A stretch of 64,000 bases of DNA from Luzula sylvatica (lineage: Eukaryota > Streptophyta > Magnoliopsida > Poales > Juncaceae): contig OX326960.1 of the NCBI GenBank assembly GCA_946800325.1, positions 36,237,629-36,301,628 of the forward strand, given 5' to 3'. Within the stretch, counting starts at the first letter, position 1. Each line of letters begins with the position of its first letter. The position numbers and the translations under genes were made by a program. Under the pieces are notes generated by a model, which was not told where the DNA came from, did no database searches, and was given only the letters and a program-made list of their open reading frames with translations. This document shows positions 1 to 13,900 of this stretch, piece after piece.

Positions 1-340
1 CGATGATTTGAACACGAAGGAAAAAAGACGAACTCCTGCATGGTGAGAAAAAATAAAAAAAACAAATTTAATCTACTTATTTTTCTAATATTAACTTTTT
101 ATTTATAGGTGTGACAGAATTCTTTGGCACGGGAGGGGATTAAACCAATTATCTTATGTGAGAGGAGAATCTCGCTTTTCAGACCATAGACCGGTTTATA
201 GCATTTTCAACGCGGAAGTAGAAATAATTAGACGGACCCGGTTCAGGAGAAATAACATGACGTGTTATAGCTCTAGAGTTCAAGTCGAAGAGCTCTTGCC
301 TTACCCTCATACTTACCGCGACCTAAATCTCTATTGTTAA
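1..340 (+). CDS. Type I inositol polyphosphate 5-phosphatase, C-terminal end (partial)
   Basis: Only the last two exons are in the window: 1-42 (open at the left edge) and 109-340, joined by a GT-AG intron at 43-108. The joined frame reads through the family signatures [12 protein letters not shown] and SDHRPV, both part of the catalytic core of Mg-dependent inositol polyphosphate 5-phosphatases, and ends after an [16 protein letters not shown] tail. That tail resembles the type I plant enzymes of the CVP2/CVL1 kind. These enzymes remove the 5-phosphate from inositol phosphates or phosphoinositides and act in auxin, vascular and stress signalling. The N-terminal part lies outside the window. 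Family assignment is firm; the exact paralogue is inferred from the short tail only. Confidence 0.85.
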
Positions 341-2576
341 CAAAACGAGTTCCTTTTTTTCGAGGTAATAGAAATGGAATGAGATTATTTTTTGTTTTAA
401 TTATGGTTGAAATTAATTATTTTTTTTTTTCTGTTTTCTAGTTGTCTAGGTTATTACAAAGGATTTGAGTAGCAAATTTAGGACTGTAAATTTAGATGGA
501 GTTGAGAATACAAATAAATTGTTTCGGGCAAATTAGGTTTGAATCGGTGAGTTCGAAATTTATTTTGACGATTCTGTTTTTCTTTTTTTTCATGTTTACT
601 AATGGTTTTCGTTATTTTGCTATCATATGAAGCAGATAATTAGAGAGAACTCATGTGCAAAGACTAACTTAAAGAATAATAGATGAAATTTTGCTACTAA
701 CAAATCTATGAAGCTAAGGAGGGCGAAATAGTATGCGTAATAAATCATTTTACTAAATATACGACTAAACCTGCTCGATGTAATAGTAAAACTTTTCTTG
801 GATGAATTATCATTTTTTTTTCCCAAGTTTTTGTTGTACTATACATGTCATGATTCGTGTAACAGAAATTTAGTGAATTTTTTCGTGATTCAGAAAAAAC
901 AATTTAAATGTGATGTATGGAATACTTCTAAATCATGTGTATATTACTTGTTCTGTTGTACAAACTTTTGAGTGACATTTACTTTGGGTAAAAATTGGCT
1001 CAAATATATCTACTTAAGCACCATTAACAATGTGAATTTTATAATTAATTTCTCATCTAATTATCAAGATTCGTTGTATTGTCTGCCATGCTTATTTTGA
1101 ACAAAGTATTGAATAATAATATATTGTTACTAGCATCCAAACTGGTGGAATATAAAAAAAATATAATGAGCTTTGAGGAAGCAACGAACTTGCCATTCAT
1201 GCCATAATTCATCCATATGAGAAATGGTTTGTTAATTACTCGATTAGTACTCAATAGTTATTCTTAGGATGCGTGGAAACACAACTGTCAGAAAGAAAAA
1301 CCATATATGCATGCATGATACAATCCACATGTATGTATATGATTGGCGGGGTTGGCCCCAGCTACAGGTCCAAGAGGCTCGGTTTTCGTGTCCAATTTTT
1401 TTGAAAAATATGATTTATCCATTTTAAATAAGTATACTTACTGTAAAATTATTAGAGATCATAAAAATTGGTAGAACAATTATTTTTCTCGTGAGATGTC
1501 ATAAGTTCAAATCCTGACAAATTATAATTTAAAATTTTTTTGTTTCCAAAATACAATCAAAATATGAGAAAATATTGGTTTATACGAGATTTGGACTATG
1601 GATATATTGGAAATTTTGGTGCCTCAACCAATGATCAACACAATCAAATGTGCCTAAATACGTTAATTTTCTTTCGAATGAATTAATTTGATACAAGATT
1701 CGTTTTCAAACTATGCTACAGGTATTTCAAAACCTGGGACCGGACTTGATGATTGGCTCTGTATTTTTACCAATGGCTCATGGATAATTACAAACAGATC
1801 TTACATGAGAAATCAAAAGCAAAATATATTAATAATGTAAAAGGAGAAAAACTATAGTCTATGAGCAGGGAGCACAATAAATTAATGATTAATTTGATGA
1901 TTCGAAGCAATCAATTTTGTTTGGCATGCGCAATGTGTGGAGGATTGACTCTCTGACACACAAAAATTTCATTTGGTTCAGTACTTCTGAATTCTGATCC
2001 ATTGCTACTCCCTTATTATTATTTTCCTCGTTAACAAGTTATTGCTAAAAAAGAAGGATTAATTAATAAGTAGATAAAGAGTGAAGCGGAACAGTGCGTA
2101 CGTATTAATACGTCGTGCCTAAGAGTGACGCATATTGATCTGGATGTACAAATATGGGTCTCTCAGTCCCAGATTGATTGGCACGTGCCACAGATTCTTA
2201 GCTTTTTGGGCAAATTATATGGCAAGGGGATTGTTGTTAATTAATAGGGTTGGTTTATGGTTCGGAAAGGATATATTATTAATGGGAATTGGTATACTGG
2301 TATTGGCGTGTTGAAGATGGTTGTCAGTCTGATCCCATCTCCATTCTCTGCTCCCCGAAGAGAGAGAGAGAGAGAGGGGCAGGGGGGAATTCATGGTATG
2401 ATTTGATGGTGAGATTGAAAATGGTACTGCACTGCACATTGGACGTTGATTTAATTTTGGAAGTGAATTCGAATTTGCTGTGCATGAATTTCTTGTGAGG
2501 GAACGTGTATTTATATTTTATACAGTCAATGCCATCAAATACTACAACGGATAACAATGGGGCTTTAAATTGTAGG
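341..2576. other. Intergenic AT-rich DNA
   Basis: No coding signal is recognised. A short GA run lies near 2360-2376 and a G-box-like CACGTG near 2180. Short open frames at 2215-2590 overlap each other on both strands and resemble no family. Confidence 0.5.
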
Positions 2577-2959
2577 CCAAATTTCATATATATTCATTAA
2601 AAAATTCACAATTTCGCGCGTATCCATGTAAAACATGAAATATCATGAAATATCATTACAAATTTATTAAAATTTTACATATGTTTTTTTGTTGGTAGAT
2701 TTCGATTAACTATTCTTTAAGATTACTGATAATTGATGTTTTTTCGATTTTTCCAACATAAAATTATTTCATATGTATATAGGGAGTAAAATCGGAAAAG
2801 CAAAAATTAGTGATAATCTTAACCATTTGCTAACCGAAATCTAATAAAAAGAGTATTCATGAAATTTTAGTACTTTTGTAGGGGTATTCATGATATTTCA
2901 CGTTTCGTAAGGGTATACGTGAAATTATGAGATTTTGTAAGGGTACATATGATATTTGG
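2577..2959. mobile_element. Foldback MITE-like inverted repeat
   Basis: The two halves (2577-2757 and 2790-2959) are imperfect reverse complements over nearly their whole length. The left half starts CCAAATTTCATATATATTC and the right half ends as the complement of CCAAATATCATATGTACCC. The inner arms also pair (AGATTTCGATTAACTATTC with the complement of TTTGCTAACCGAAATCT). The stretch is non-coding, about 383 bp, and would form one long hairpin, the structure of a foldback or long-TIR MITE. No target duplication could be defined, so superfamily is open. Confidence 0.6.
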
Positions 2960-3080
2960 TCTTAATTGTACTCCGATATATAATATATAGATTTTTTTTT
3001 TAATATACTTGTCCTTTTTAAGTCCACCCACATCCCGCATATTAATTGGTGGTAAATTAAACAAATAAAACAAAAATACG

Positions 3081-3324
3081 TGTCAAATTAAAAATTATTA
3101 TAAACGGAAAGTAAAATAACGCAAAGTAGAGAGAGAAAATTTTTATTATTGGACTGAAATTGTCTGTACAAATGAACTACACAAACCATCCTTATATAGG
3201 GAACACGACACCCTTTTAATCCAATGTGAACGCTCCAGTGTGAAACCTCCAATGTGCATCTCTCCAGTGTGAAACCTCCAATATGCATTTCTCCATATCC
3301 ATACATCTTCCTCAGTGTCTAACA
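3081..3324 (-). repeat. LTR-like promoter fragment with 30-bp tandem repeats
   Basis: On the minus strand this begins TGTTAGACAC and ends TTTGACA, contains a TATA-like CTATATAAGG at about 3193-3202, and carries two to three copies of a roughly 30-bp unit (GGAGGTTTCACACTGGAGAG at 3225-3300). The layout is like a copia-type solo LTR. The flanking five bases (ATACG and TTTTC) do not match, so an exact insertion cannot be shown. Confidence 0.35.
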
Positions 3325-4671
3325 TTTTCACACTTGTACATATTATACATTCACATTTATAACAAAAATTAAATTTTTAGATATTAAATCGAATTCATTT
3401 ACTTATTTATTATAACATCATTTAACACATATTCATTTAATATGTACTAGTGTTAAATTCATTTTAGTTGCTCCTTTATCGTTTATCTATTTAACATAAC
3501 ATTTAATATTATATGACAAACTGTCAGGTCATCAATACAACGAGGAGATTGTAGGGGGTGCATTTTCATATCATCACTTTTTTTATTTTTTAAAAAATGT
3601 ATTTGTTAATATTTAAAAAAACTTACATTTTTTGGATATTTCAAAAGACACTGTCAAAACAAAGTTTTCTTTTCAAATGTCTATTATAAAAGTTAAACTT
3701 AACTTCGTAGGGTGTTTAGAAAATTGATCAAACTACTACTATATTTATAATATCTAATCGAACAAACTACTCCTATATTTTATTGAGAAAATTGAACAAA
3801 CTTTGAAGGGTGTTTAATTCTCTCCTCCCCAATTTATTGATGCGTTGACAATATATAACAAATGCATTAAATTTTAAATTATTGTTTGATAATAAATCAT
3901 AATAGATAGCAACCCGTATTAATTATGTGGTAAACCACATTGATTATGTGGTAAACCAAATTATTAAGAAATGATTTGATTTATTTTTTTTATATTTTAT
4001 TTTATACATGATAAGTCATACTTATATGAACAAATTTTTATTATTTTATCTTCAATCTTTTCTTAAAATCAAAGTATTTTCATTTCTATTTTGCAGATTT
4101 TTGCGAATTTGCTATTTTTAATCGTTGTTATATTTTTGTTTGTTTTTTATGATAGTTTTATTCACGTATATACGCTCAACACATGTTAAACGGTGCATTA
4201 ATTTAGCTCAATAAATTATTTTCCAAAATTATAAATTTAGATTTGATTAATTATGGATGATGGTAAACAAATTTGTTAGAAATATTAAATGCATTAATAA
4301 TGTGTACATTTGATTTTTTTTCCTCCTGTTATCTTATAAGATAAACATGAACATACATAATTTAGAAAATAATTTATGTTGTCACGTCATCAAATGTGTC
4401 ATATTTTAAAAAATAATTTATGTCGTCACGTCATCAATATATGACATGTCACAGACTGTCATGTCATCAAATATGCCACGTCATGACTTAACGGTCCAGT
4501 CGTCAGTTAATGGATGAAATAATCCAATTGAACCAAATTAAAAAGATAAGAAGATATTTGATTGATCAAATTAAAAAGGTAAAAGACTTGTTTGATCAAA
4601 TAAAAAAAATAGGAAATTGATTCGGACCCGTTTGCAAAATTGACTCCGCTATCTTCCACTCGTCTCTTCTT
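3325..4671. other. Intergenic AT-rich DNA upstream of UTP20
   Basis: No gene or clear transposon boundary is seen. The sequence is AT-rich, with short repeated phrases such as GTCACGTCATCAA near 4380-4480. Confidence 0.5.
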
Positions 4672-4689
4672 CCCTAAACCCTAAACCCT
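4672..4689 (+). promoter_or_regulatory. Telo-box (AAACCCTAA) motif upstream of UTP20
   Basis: The run CCCTAAACCCTAAACCCT sits about 120 bp before the UTP20 start codon, with another AAACCCTA just downstream near 4702. Telo-boxes are known in plants as promoter elements of ribosomal-protein and ribosome-biogenesis genes, which fits the product. That it acts here is inference. Confidence 0.6.
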
Positions 4690-4809
4690 TTCTCGCCCAG
4701 AAAAACCCTAGACGCCAGTCCGTCGCCCCGGGTCTCCCGCTGTAGTCGTCCCGCGCCACTCCCCCGTCGATCTTACTTCTCGTCTCTTCTCTGGTCGGAG
4801 CCGGATCTC

Positions 4810-7800
4810 ATGGCGACTTCCAACCCGGCCGTGGTCAAGTGTCTCAACACCGGACCAGGACGTAAACGCTTTGTCGTAAGTTTCCTTGTTTCATTCGTCA
4901 TATTCTTCTCGCTTTCTGATGCTAACAAATTCCATAAATTCTGAAAATTTGATTTGGGTTTTATGTGTGTGTAGTTCAAGAGCTTTTCGCAGAGAGTAGG
5001 GGAGATAAACATTGCTGTATTCCGTAGCCTCGATACGGTTAAAACCGAGCCTTCTGTCGGCTCGTCTTTCTTTCGGGAATGCCTTATTCAGTGGCGAGTG
5101 AGTCCATTACTGGTTTCATGCAATACTGAGCTGATTTACGATTGATTGTGAGTGAATTTTAATCTCAATTTTTTTTTTAATTTGATTTGTAGGAATTGAA
5201 CACAGCAGAGGATTTCATAACCTTTTATGAGCGAATGATGCCATTGGTTCAAACATTGCCCCAAATTATACTGCACAGAGAGAAGATATTTTCCGAGCTT
5301 ATAATTAGATTGAAATTACGAGCAAGGCTCTCTCTCGAACCTATTTTAATGTAATTCTTTCCCCTTATTTACAACTACAAGCTTTTTTACTTTTACTTAT
5401 ACATTTACCAAGTTATTGGAGTTCTTATTTAAATGTTTTGAATAAACAGGTTGATTGCAGCTCTCTCCAGAGATATCTTAAAGGACTTTGTCCCGTGAGT
5501 ATATCTATTTCTTTCTCTCTCTCTGTACATATATTTGACATGTATTATTATGTTAATTTGTGCAATTAACAAATACAGATTTCTAGAGAGGCTCACAAAA
5601 GCAATAGTTGATCTTCTAGAAGAAGGTGGCGAACGTGATCCTGAGATCCTCGAACAGGTACGTAAAACCCAGAAATGGAATGCTCTTATGAGAAAACCAG
5701 TACTTCATTTCCTTATTTTTTTTGTTGGCTTTTTGATTCAGGTGTTCACTTCTTGGTCGTACATCATGATGTACCTTCAAAAATATCTCGTTGAGGACAC
5801 TATCTCCATCCTCAAGTACGTGATTAATTTATTTCATGGTGTTTGCATTTTCAACCTTTAATAATTTATTTCTTATTTTCTGTTTTCTTCACTGAAGGGT
5901 TACGGTACAACTGAGATTCTTCGCAAAAGATTATGTGCGCGAGTTCATGGCTGAGGTTGTTTCCTTTTTGCTCAGAAACGCACCCATAAATCAACTTCTC
6001 ACAGGTTCCCTTTTTTATTTTCGTCTTTTTGTTATATTTTTATATTTCTTACATTTAATTTCATAATGAAAAAAACCTAAACAGGATTGAGAAAGGCGGT
6101 GCTAGAGGTCGCAAAAAGACCGTCTCCGATAAGAAAAGACGGTGTTACCGCTTTATTGTACCACGTTATGAAAGGACCGTCAGAAAGACTTCATTCCAGA
6201 GCCGAAAAGGTGCTACGTTTCTTGCTCGACAAGTCGACTCTTTGCTTGACCGACAAGTATCCAGCTGGGTCGAGCTCTGTGGTCGAGGTGGTAACTGGAG
6301 TTTTGAATAGGTTGTGTAGCGAGGTTGAACAAATTGATTTGGGATTGATGTACACCTGTCTCTTTGATGGGATCAAAAGCTCGGTTAAAACCAGTTCGTT
6401 GGATCATGTTAATTGCTTGATTACCCTTCTCTCTTTTGCTGTTGGTTGTACCGCCAGATCCAAATCACTCGGTACGGAAATCTTTTTTTAATATATTTTT
6501 TTTAATTTACTTTGTGAAGTTTTGTGAATTTTTTTTGGTGTTTTGGCAGATAGAGAAGGCATTTTAAATATTGTTGAGTTGCTAATTGATAAATTTATTG
6601 GTCCTTGTGATGAAATGAAAATGGAGGAAGAATTGTCTCGAGTTATTGAAAGTCTTTTGAATTTGTTGATTTGCATTTTGGATGTTAATTTGATTACGAG
6701 TGATTTATTGAGAGTTACATCTTTATATGCTCCTGTGTTTAAGTTGAGAACCCCAAGGTGAAGTTTCTTTTTGATATTGATGTTCGAAATTTGCTTTAAA
6801 ATTTCTAAATTCAAAATATTAAATTTTTTTGCTTGAATATGAGTTTCTTTTGTACAGCTTGCTGAACTTCATTAAGGAGTTGGTTACGAAGAATCCTCAA
6901 ATTTCGTATCATTTCCACGGCTACATAATAAGGTGATTTTTGTAATATCCAAATAAATCATATTTTTTTTGCAATTCTCTCATTTTTCAACAATATTTAA
7001 CCATTGCAAGTTTTGATTTGCATTTTGTAGCTCCATTGCTAATTTCTTGGAAAATTCGCCAGAATTATCTACCTTCATCTTGTTGAAATATTTCGAGATC
7101 GAAACAATGCCTCCTCATTGTCACGAGAAAATCAACACCGAAACCCTAGAAGCAAAAACCAAAATACGCGATTTCTTTAATGGAAAGCTTTGTCATTGGA
7201 CCGATTCACTAAATAATATTTCTCATGGCGAAGTTAGCAAAAACGAAGCTTCATTATTATGGGGAATTATTATTTGCTTGCCCAAGTTTTGTAATTCTAA
7301 AGAAGGCTCTGTTGTTCTTAGAAATCTAATTTCGAATATCGACAAATTGCTCGAAACCAAAACTGGTATTTCAAACTCCATCTTTCATTTCCTTCATTTA
7401 AAAAAACCACATTTCAAAATCCTTAATCTTGAAATATTGTTCTTGTTACAGACATTATCGCTGGCCTTCCAAAGTCCACCTGGCAGAGCATGATTGGTGC
7501 TGCATTGTCTTCTTACAACGAATTGATATCCTTAACCGATCAAAAAAGTAACGAAGTTGGTTTTTTCTTGTCTCTTGCCGAGAGAAACAAATCTTCTCCC
7601 AAAATATTATGTGCCGTTTCAGAGCTTCTTAGGTAATAATACATTTTTCACAAATTTTCATTTATATTTTATGTTTGTAAAATTTTATAATATTTATTTT
7701 ATTCTGTGCAGTGAGAAGAGCATACAAGAAGAGATTACTAATGGAAATGATTTGGACATATTGAGTGCATTTACGAGTAATTTAAGCAGTTCAAACAAGG

Positions 7801-10800
7801 ACATTCGTGTTTCGACTTTGAAAATTTTATCCCATATTTTCTCAAGTGAATCCAACGAGGAACAACGCCCAAATAAGAGGCTAAAAAGCGAAGATTCCAG
7901 CTCAGCAATTGAAGATCCCAAATCCACCAATGTACACACTCATCTTTTTTTTTTTTCAATTTTTTATCCACTTTGTTAAATAAATAAATAATCAAATTAT
8001 TTACAATTAGGTGGCGGAGCTATTTCTTTCGATAGAGACGACTCCTCTTTCAGTCGAGACGAGTCGCAAGATCACAAACACAATTTCGAGAATCCAAACA
8101 CATTTATCTTCTGGAAAGATCCGTGTCGAACACTTGCAACTCGTATTGCACGGAACTCTAGGCGTGTTACATAACAGGTTCAGCGACGTGTGGGACCCAG
8201 CGCTCGAGCTTCTCTCCGTTCTCATCAGAAACCACAGAGACTCTGTATGGGAGAAATTCGTCGACTATTTCGTCTCTTCTCAAACCAAGGCATTGTCCCG
8301 TGAGGATGCGTCTGTACAAATGGACTCTGTTGTTTGTGAACAAACTGGAGAGCTCGTTGAATGTTTCGAAGAGTTTTTGAATGAAGAGAATGATCCTACT
8401 CCATGTGCAACCGTGATGGTTCTGTTGTTAAAATCGCTCCAAAAAATCTCAGATATTGCCGAGTCTCGATCTCGTCAGCTCGTTCCTCTTTTCTTCAAAT
8501 TTTTGGGTTATAACAATGATAATATCAAAAGGTATATCTCATATATTTATATTTAATTCAGCCTCGTTTTGTAAAAAATGCGTTGCTTATTTTTATTTGT
8601 TTTGCAGTATCGAATCGTACTCATACGATCAGTGCAAGGGGAAAGATTGGAGGGTAATTTTGAAAGAATGGCTCAACTTGATGAAATCAATGCACGATGC
8701 GAAATCTTTGTATCGTAGCAATGTTCTTCGCGAAGTTCTTATAAAGAGATTGCTCGACGATGCGGAGTCAGATGTACAGGTCAAGGTGCTTGAGTGTTTG
8801 TTGAATTGGAAAGAGGAGTTCCTGGTACCGTACTATTCGCATCTCAGAAATATCGCTGCCTCGGAAAGCGTGCGCGAGGAGCTCACCACTTGGTCAGTTT
8901 CGAAAGAGTCGTGTTCGATCCAAGCGGGTCATAGAGCCCATTCGGTTCCTTTAATTATTCGTCTGTTAACTCCCAAAGTTAGGAACTTGAAGTCTCTTGG
9001 CTCACGCAAGGTATAATATTTTTCATTACTTAGGGTTTAGGGTTTAGGGTGGTACCAATCTTTGACTCGTCGTGTTCTTTTTATTGTTTCAGCATGCAGG
9101 AATAAGTCACAGAAAGGGGTTGATTCGGTTCTTGATGCAATTCGAACCAGAAGAGCTCGAGCTATTTTTCTCGCTTTTGCTTAAACCCTTGCTTTTCGAC
9201 TTGGAAAAACCTCTCGATTCAATCCTTCCAGAAGTTTCTACATTTATCGCGACCAATAAACTCTCGTGGAAACGGGTTAATGGGTTTTTGCATGTTATCG
9301 AGGATGTGTTCGCTACGTTTGATACGGCTCATATTGGGCGATTTCTCGATCCTTTGATGATGATTATTGCGTTAATTCTCGAAAATTGCATGAAAAATAT
9401 CAAAAATGAGAATTCCATGGAAATCGATCATCCCTCTGACGATGTCGAGGTAATTTTTAATTTTCTTTATATTTTTCTTTTCTTTGCGTGGATAACAAAG
9501 TCTCTTATTTTTTTTGTAGGTGAATGGCTCAACAAAGCTATTTAAGGAATTGAGAACACTATGTCTACGAATAATTTCCTTGTCTCTAAATAAATACGAG
9601 GCTTTTGATTTCAGCTCTGAATTTTGGGATTTATTTTTCAAATCAGTGAAGCCTATGATCGATAGTTTCAAACTGGAGGGTGCCAGTAGTGAAAAACCGA
9701 GCTCTCTATTTTCGTGTTTCCTCGCCATGAGCAAGAACCCCAGATTGGTAACATTACTTGGGAGACAAGCTAATCTCGTACCTACTATTTTCTCCATTTT
9801 GTCTGTCAGTACAGCCTCCAGTGCGATTACATCATCAGTGTTGGAATTTGTTGAGAATTTGTTGAGATTGGATTTAGATTTGGATTCGGATGAAAGTGAG
9901 GAGAATGTGGTGAAGGAAGTTCTGTTGCCTCATATCGATTCGCTGGTACAAAACTTGCACGATCTTTATCGCATCCGCATTGAATTTCAAAGGTACCAAT
10001 TATATCATGCATTTATATCTGTATACCTTTATCATTTAGTTTGTGAAATAATACTTGCGCATTAATTTTGCAGGAAATCTGTTATTTTAACTGGACATAG
10101 AGAATTGAGGATATTTAAAATGTTGGTTAATTACATTAAAGATACAAATGTAGCGGGATATTTTCTTGATATATTACTTCCATTTTTCAAAAAGAAAGAG
10201 AAGAATTCTGGTACGACTCTTACCTTCGATTTCTTTTCGTCTTTTTCTTAACAAGATTTACAGATACAATATTTTGTTCTTTTTTCGGTTATAACTAGAT
10301 GAATGCATGGATGGATTGCGAGTTGTGGAAGGAATGGTACCGATTTTAGACTTCGAAGCATTTAGCAAAGTTTTTGGGGCAATAAATCCTTTACTCGTAA
10401 ATGCTGGACTCGAATTGAGGCTTTGTATTTGCGAGATTATAAACGGTCTCGCATCGCGCGATTCTTCATTAACCACTCTGGTAATTTAATTATTTTTACT
10501 TTGGCACCGTACCACTCAAAAGTTGATAAATCTTTACAATTGATATTTTCTTGGTTGGTATTAGGCGAGAGTCATGCAAGAGCTAAACGCAGTTTCGAGT
10601 ACCGAAATTGGGGAATTAGATTATGATATTCGAATCAAAGCTTATGACTCGATTGGGGCTGAATTATTCGCCCAATTGAGAGAGGAGCAAGCAATGACGA
10701 TATTATCGCACTGCGTGTACGACATGGCCTCGGATGAGTTGATATTCAGACAAAGCGCTTCGAGGGCGTTACAGTCATTTCTCCAGTTCGCGACTCCGAT

Positions 10801-10922
10801 TTTGAATGGAGAGGATGGTGATACGGCTAAATCGTGGAAAAAGGTGTCGATGATGCAAGTAATTGATAGGATTTATTTGCACCATATGGGCAATGCTATG
10901 AGTAAAGACGTCTCTATTCAAA

Positions 10923-10955
<33 letters not shown>

Positions 10956-13900
10956 GAGGATAAAATGCACAATTCTCTCTCTCTAACACGATATTTTTTG
11001 TGTTAACTTGCAGGAGTGGTTTGTTTTGTTAAGAGAAATGGTGCACAATTTTCAAAAACACCCTTCTTTGAGTTCATTTAATTCGCTTTGTAGCGACGAT
11101 CCTGATCATGACTTCTTCATCAATATAGTTCATTTACAAGTAATTTTTCTCCACCTTAAATATATCAATTTATCATTTTTTAATATTTTTGGCAATTTGT
11201 CAATTTTTTTGTATTTAACATTTGTACAGATATATAGGAGGGCCAAGGCATTATCTGTTTTCAGGAAAAAAATTGCAATTGGGAATTTTTCAGAGGTAAT
11301 TCGATTTAAAACATTCTAATATTTTTCATATATTACAAATAAATATTAATACAAATTTTCTCTGTAAAAATAAAAATACAGGCTGTTATAATGAAAATAT
11401 TCGTACCTCTAGTTTTCAACATGCTATTCGAGATAAAAGAGATCAAAGCAGAGCATGTGAAAAACTCATGCGTCGAAACCCTCGCATCGATTTCCGCGCA
11501 CGTACAATGGGATTCGTACCGTGCTATTATAACCAAATGCTTCAAAGAGCTGACCCAAAAACCCAACAGCCAAAAGATAATACTACGCCTCATATGTGGC
11601 GTGCTCGATTCATTTCATTTCTTCGATTCGAGTTCCACTACAGTCCAAAAACTCGCAGAAAAAAACAAACACTTTTATTTAGAAAAGGTGGCTTTGCCAC
11701 AAGCACGCAAACTCTTGTCTCACGACTCTGAAAAAGTGAACGTCAATATAAGTCTTGTGTGCCTCAAATTACTCAAATTGTTACCAGCCGAAATAATGGA
11801 GGCGCAGCTCTCCAGTATCGTGCATAGAATCTGCACGTTTTTGAAGAATCGACTGGAGAGCATGCGAGACGAGGCAAGGTCTGCTCTGGCAGCTTGTTTG
11901 AAGGAATTGGGGATCGAGTATTTACTATTTATAGTGAAGATTATGCGTTCGATTTTGAAAAGGGGATACGAGTTGCATGTTTTGGGGTACACGTTGCATT
12001 TTCTTCTCTCCAAAGTTCTCGGTTTGACCGATACGGTCAAAACCGGTACGATTGATTATTGTTTGAGTGAATTGTTGGAGGTTGTGGATGCCGATATTTT
12101 TGGCGATGTGTCCGAGGAGAAAGAAGTGGATAAAATCGCGTCGAAAATGAAAGAAACGAAGAAGAGTTTGTCTTACGAGACGTTGAGATTGGTTTCTAAG
12201 AACGTCACGTTCAAAACCCGTGCCTCTGATCTTCTCTCTCCTGTTTGTGCGCGGTTTACGAAGCACCTGCCGCCTAAATTGAAAGGAAGGATTGAGACGG
12301 CGTTGCAGAATATTTCTCTCGGGCTCGAATCGAACCAATCTACCGAGACTTCAGAACTTCTCGTTTTCGTCTTCGGACTTGTTCAAGACAGTACGAAACA
12401 AGGAGGCGTTTCCGAACCGAACTCGAATTTGAATTTGAATTCGAACTCGAATTCGCACTTGATTACAAACTTTGCGCTCGGTTTGCTTTGCAGTCGTTTG
12501 AAAAAGCTAAAACTCGAGAAGAGAGACCTAGAATTACTCTCCATGCTCGATCCATTCATTCCTTTACTAACCCAATGTCTCAATTCCAAATACGAGAATG
12601 TAATTTCTTCATCGTTCAAGTGTCTCTCTCATCTAATCATGCTGCCTTTACCCTCGCTCGATTCGAACGCAGAAAAAATTAAAAATTCCCTTTTGGAAAT
12701 CTCGCGCAGATCGAGTAACTCGACGACCACGTTAATGCGATCATGTCTTAAACTACTCTCGGTTTTGTTGAACAATTCTAGGGTTAGAGTTTCGATATCG
12801 GACGAAGAATTGCGCATGATTGTGAATTTCCCTGTTTTTATCGATATACAAACGAACCCTTCACCCGTAGCTTTGTCTTTGCTCAAGGCTATAATTGGAA
12901 GAAAACTCGTCGTACCAGAAATTTACGATTTGGTATCTAGGGTTGGGGAATTGATGGTAACGTCTCAGGATAAACCGGTACGGACCCAATCAAGTCAAAT
13001 TTTGCTCCAGTTCTTGCTCGATTATCGCCTCTCTGAGAAACGGTTACAACAACACTTGGACTTCCTTCTCTCCAATCTCAGGTACAAATCCCTAACCCCA
13101 AATTCATAAACCCTAAATTGCATTTCTTATTTTTAACATTTATTTTTTATTTTTTCCTAGTTACGAGCATTCGTCTGGGAAAGAAGCGGTGTTGGAAATG
13201 CTACACACGATACTCATGAAATTTCCAAAGAGTATAATCGATAATCAAGCTCAAAATTTCTTTATTCATTTAGTGGCCGCATTATCGAACGATAAAGACA
13301 CGCAGATCCATAACATGGTAGCGATTATAATCAAGGAATTGATTGAGCGTACTAGTGAGAACGTGCTCAATTCGATTTTGGAGTTTTGCGTTTCGTGGTA
13401 TACTGGTCACAATCAAAATCTCTGGAGCTCCGCGGCTCAGGTATGTCAATAATCTCCAAAATATCATTTATATCCCTACAAATTTAAACGTGTTTCTCAT
13501 TTTTAGGTGCTCGGTTTGATGCAAGAAGCCAAGAAGGGATTTGGAAAGCACATGGAGACTATACTTGGTGTATCGAGACGAATTATGGAATCGGCACTCG
13601 GTACCAACGGCAGTACCAGTGGTACCGAGAACGAAGCTCAAGTGATTAATGGAGCTCTTGACGAAATCACAATTCCTTTCTGGAAGGAGGCTTATTACTC
13701 TGTAGCCATGCTGGAGAAGATTTTCTCGCACTTGCCTGAATTATACTTTAAGCGCGAACACGAGGTAAGTAAAGCCTGAAATTTGATTCGTTAAAATTAC
13801 TCTGAAATTCTCATGATTTGATTCGTATTTTTTTTCTTTTCAGGATATTTGGATATTGGTGACAAAGTGTTTAGTGCATCCTTATATTAGATTGCGCGAA

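Noticed and set aside
2215..2590. Overlapping 69-87 codon frames on both strands near the GA run
   Set aside because: Mutually overlapping, low-complexity and without recognisable domains.
9031..9050. Interstitial telomere from TTTAGGGTTTAGGGTTTAGGG
   Set aside because: Only about three units within a UTP20 intron; too short for telomeric origin.
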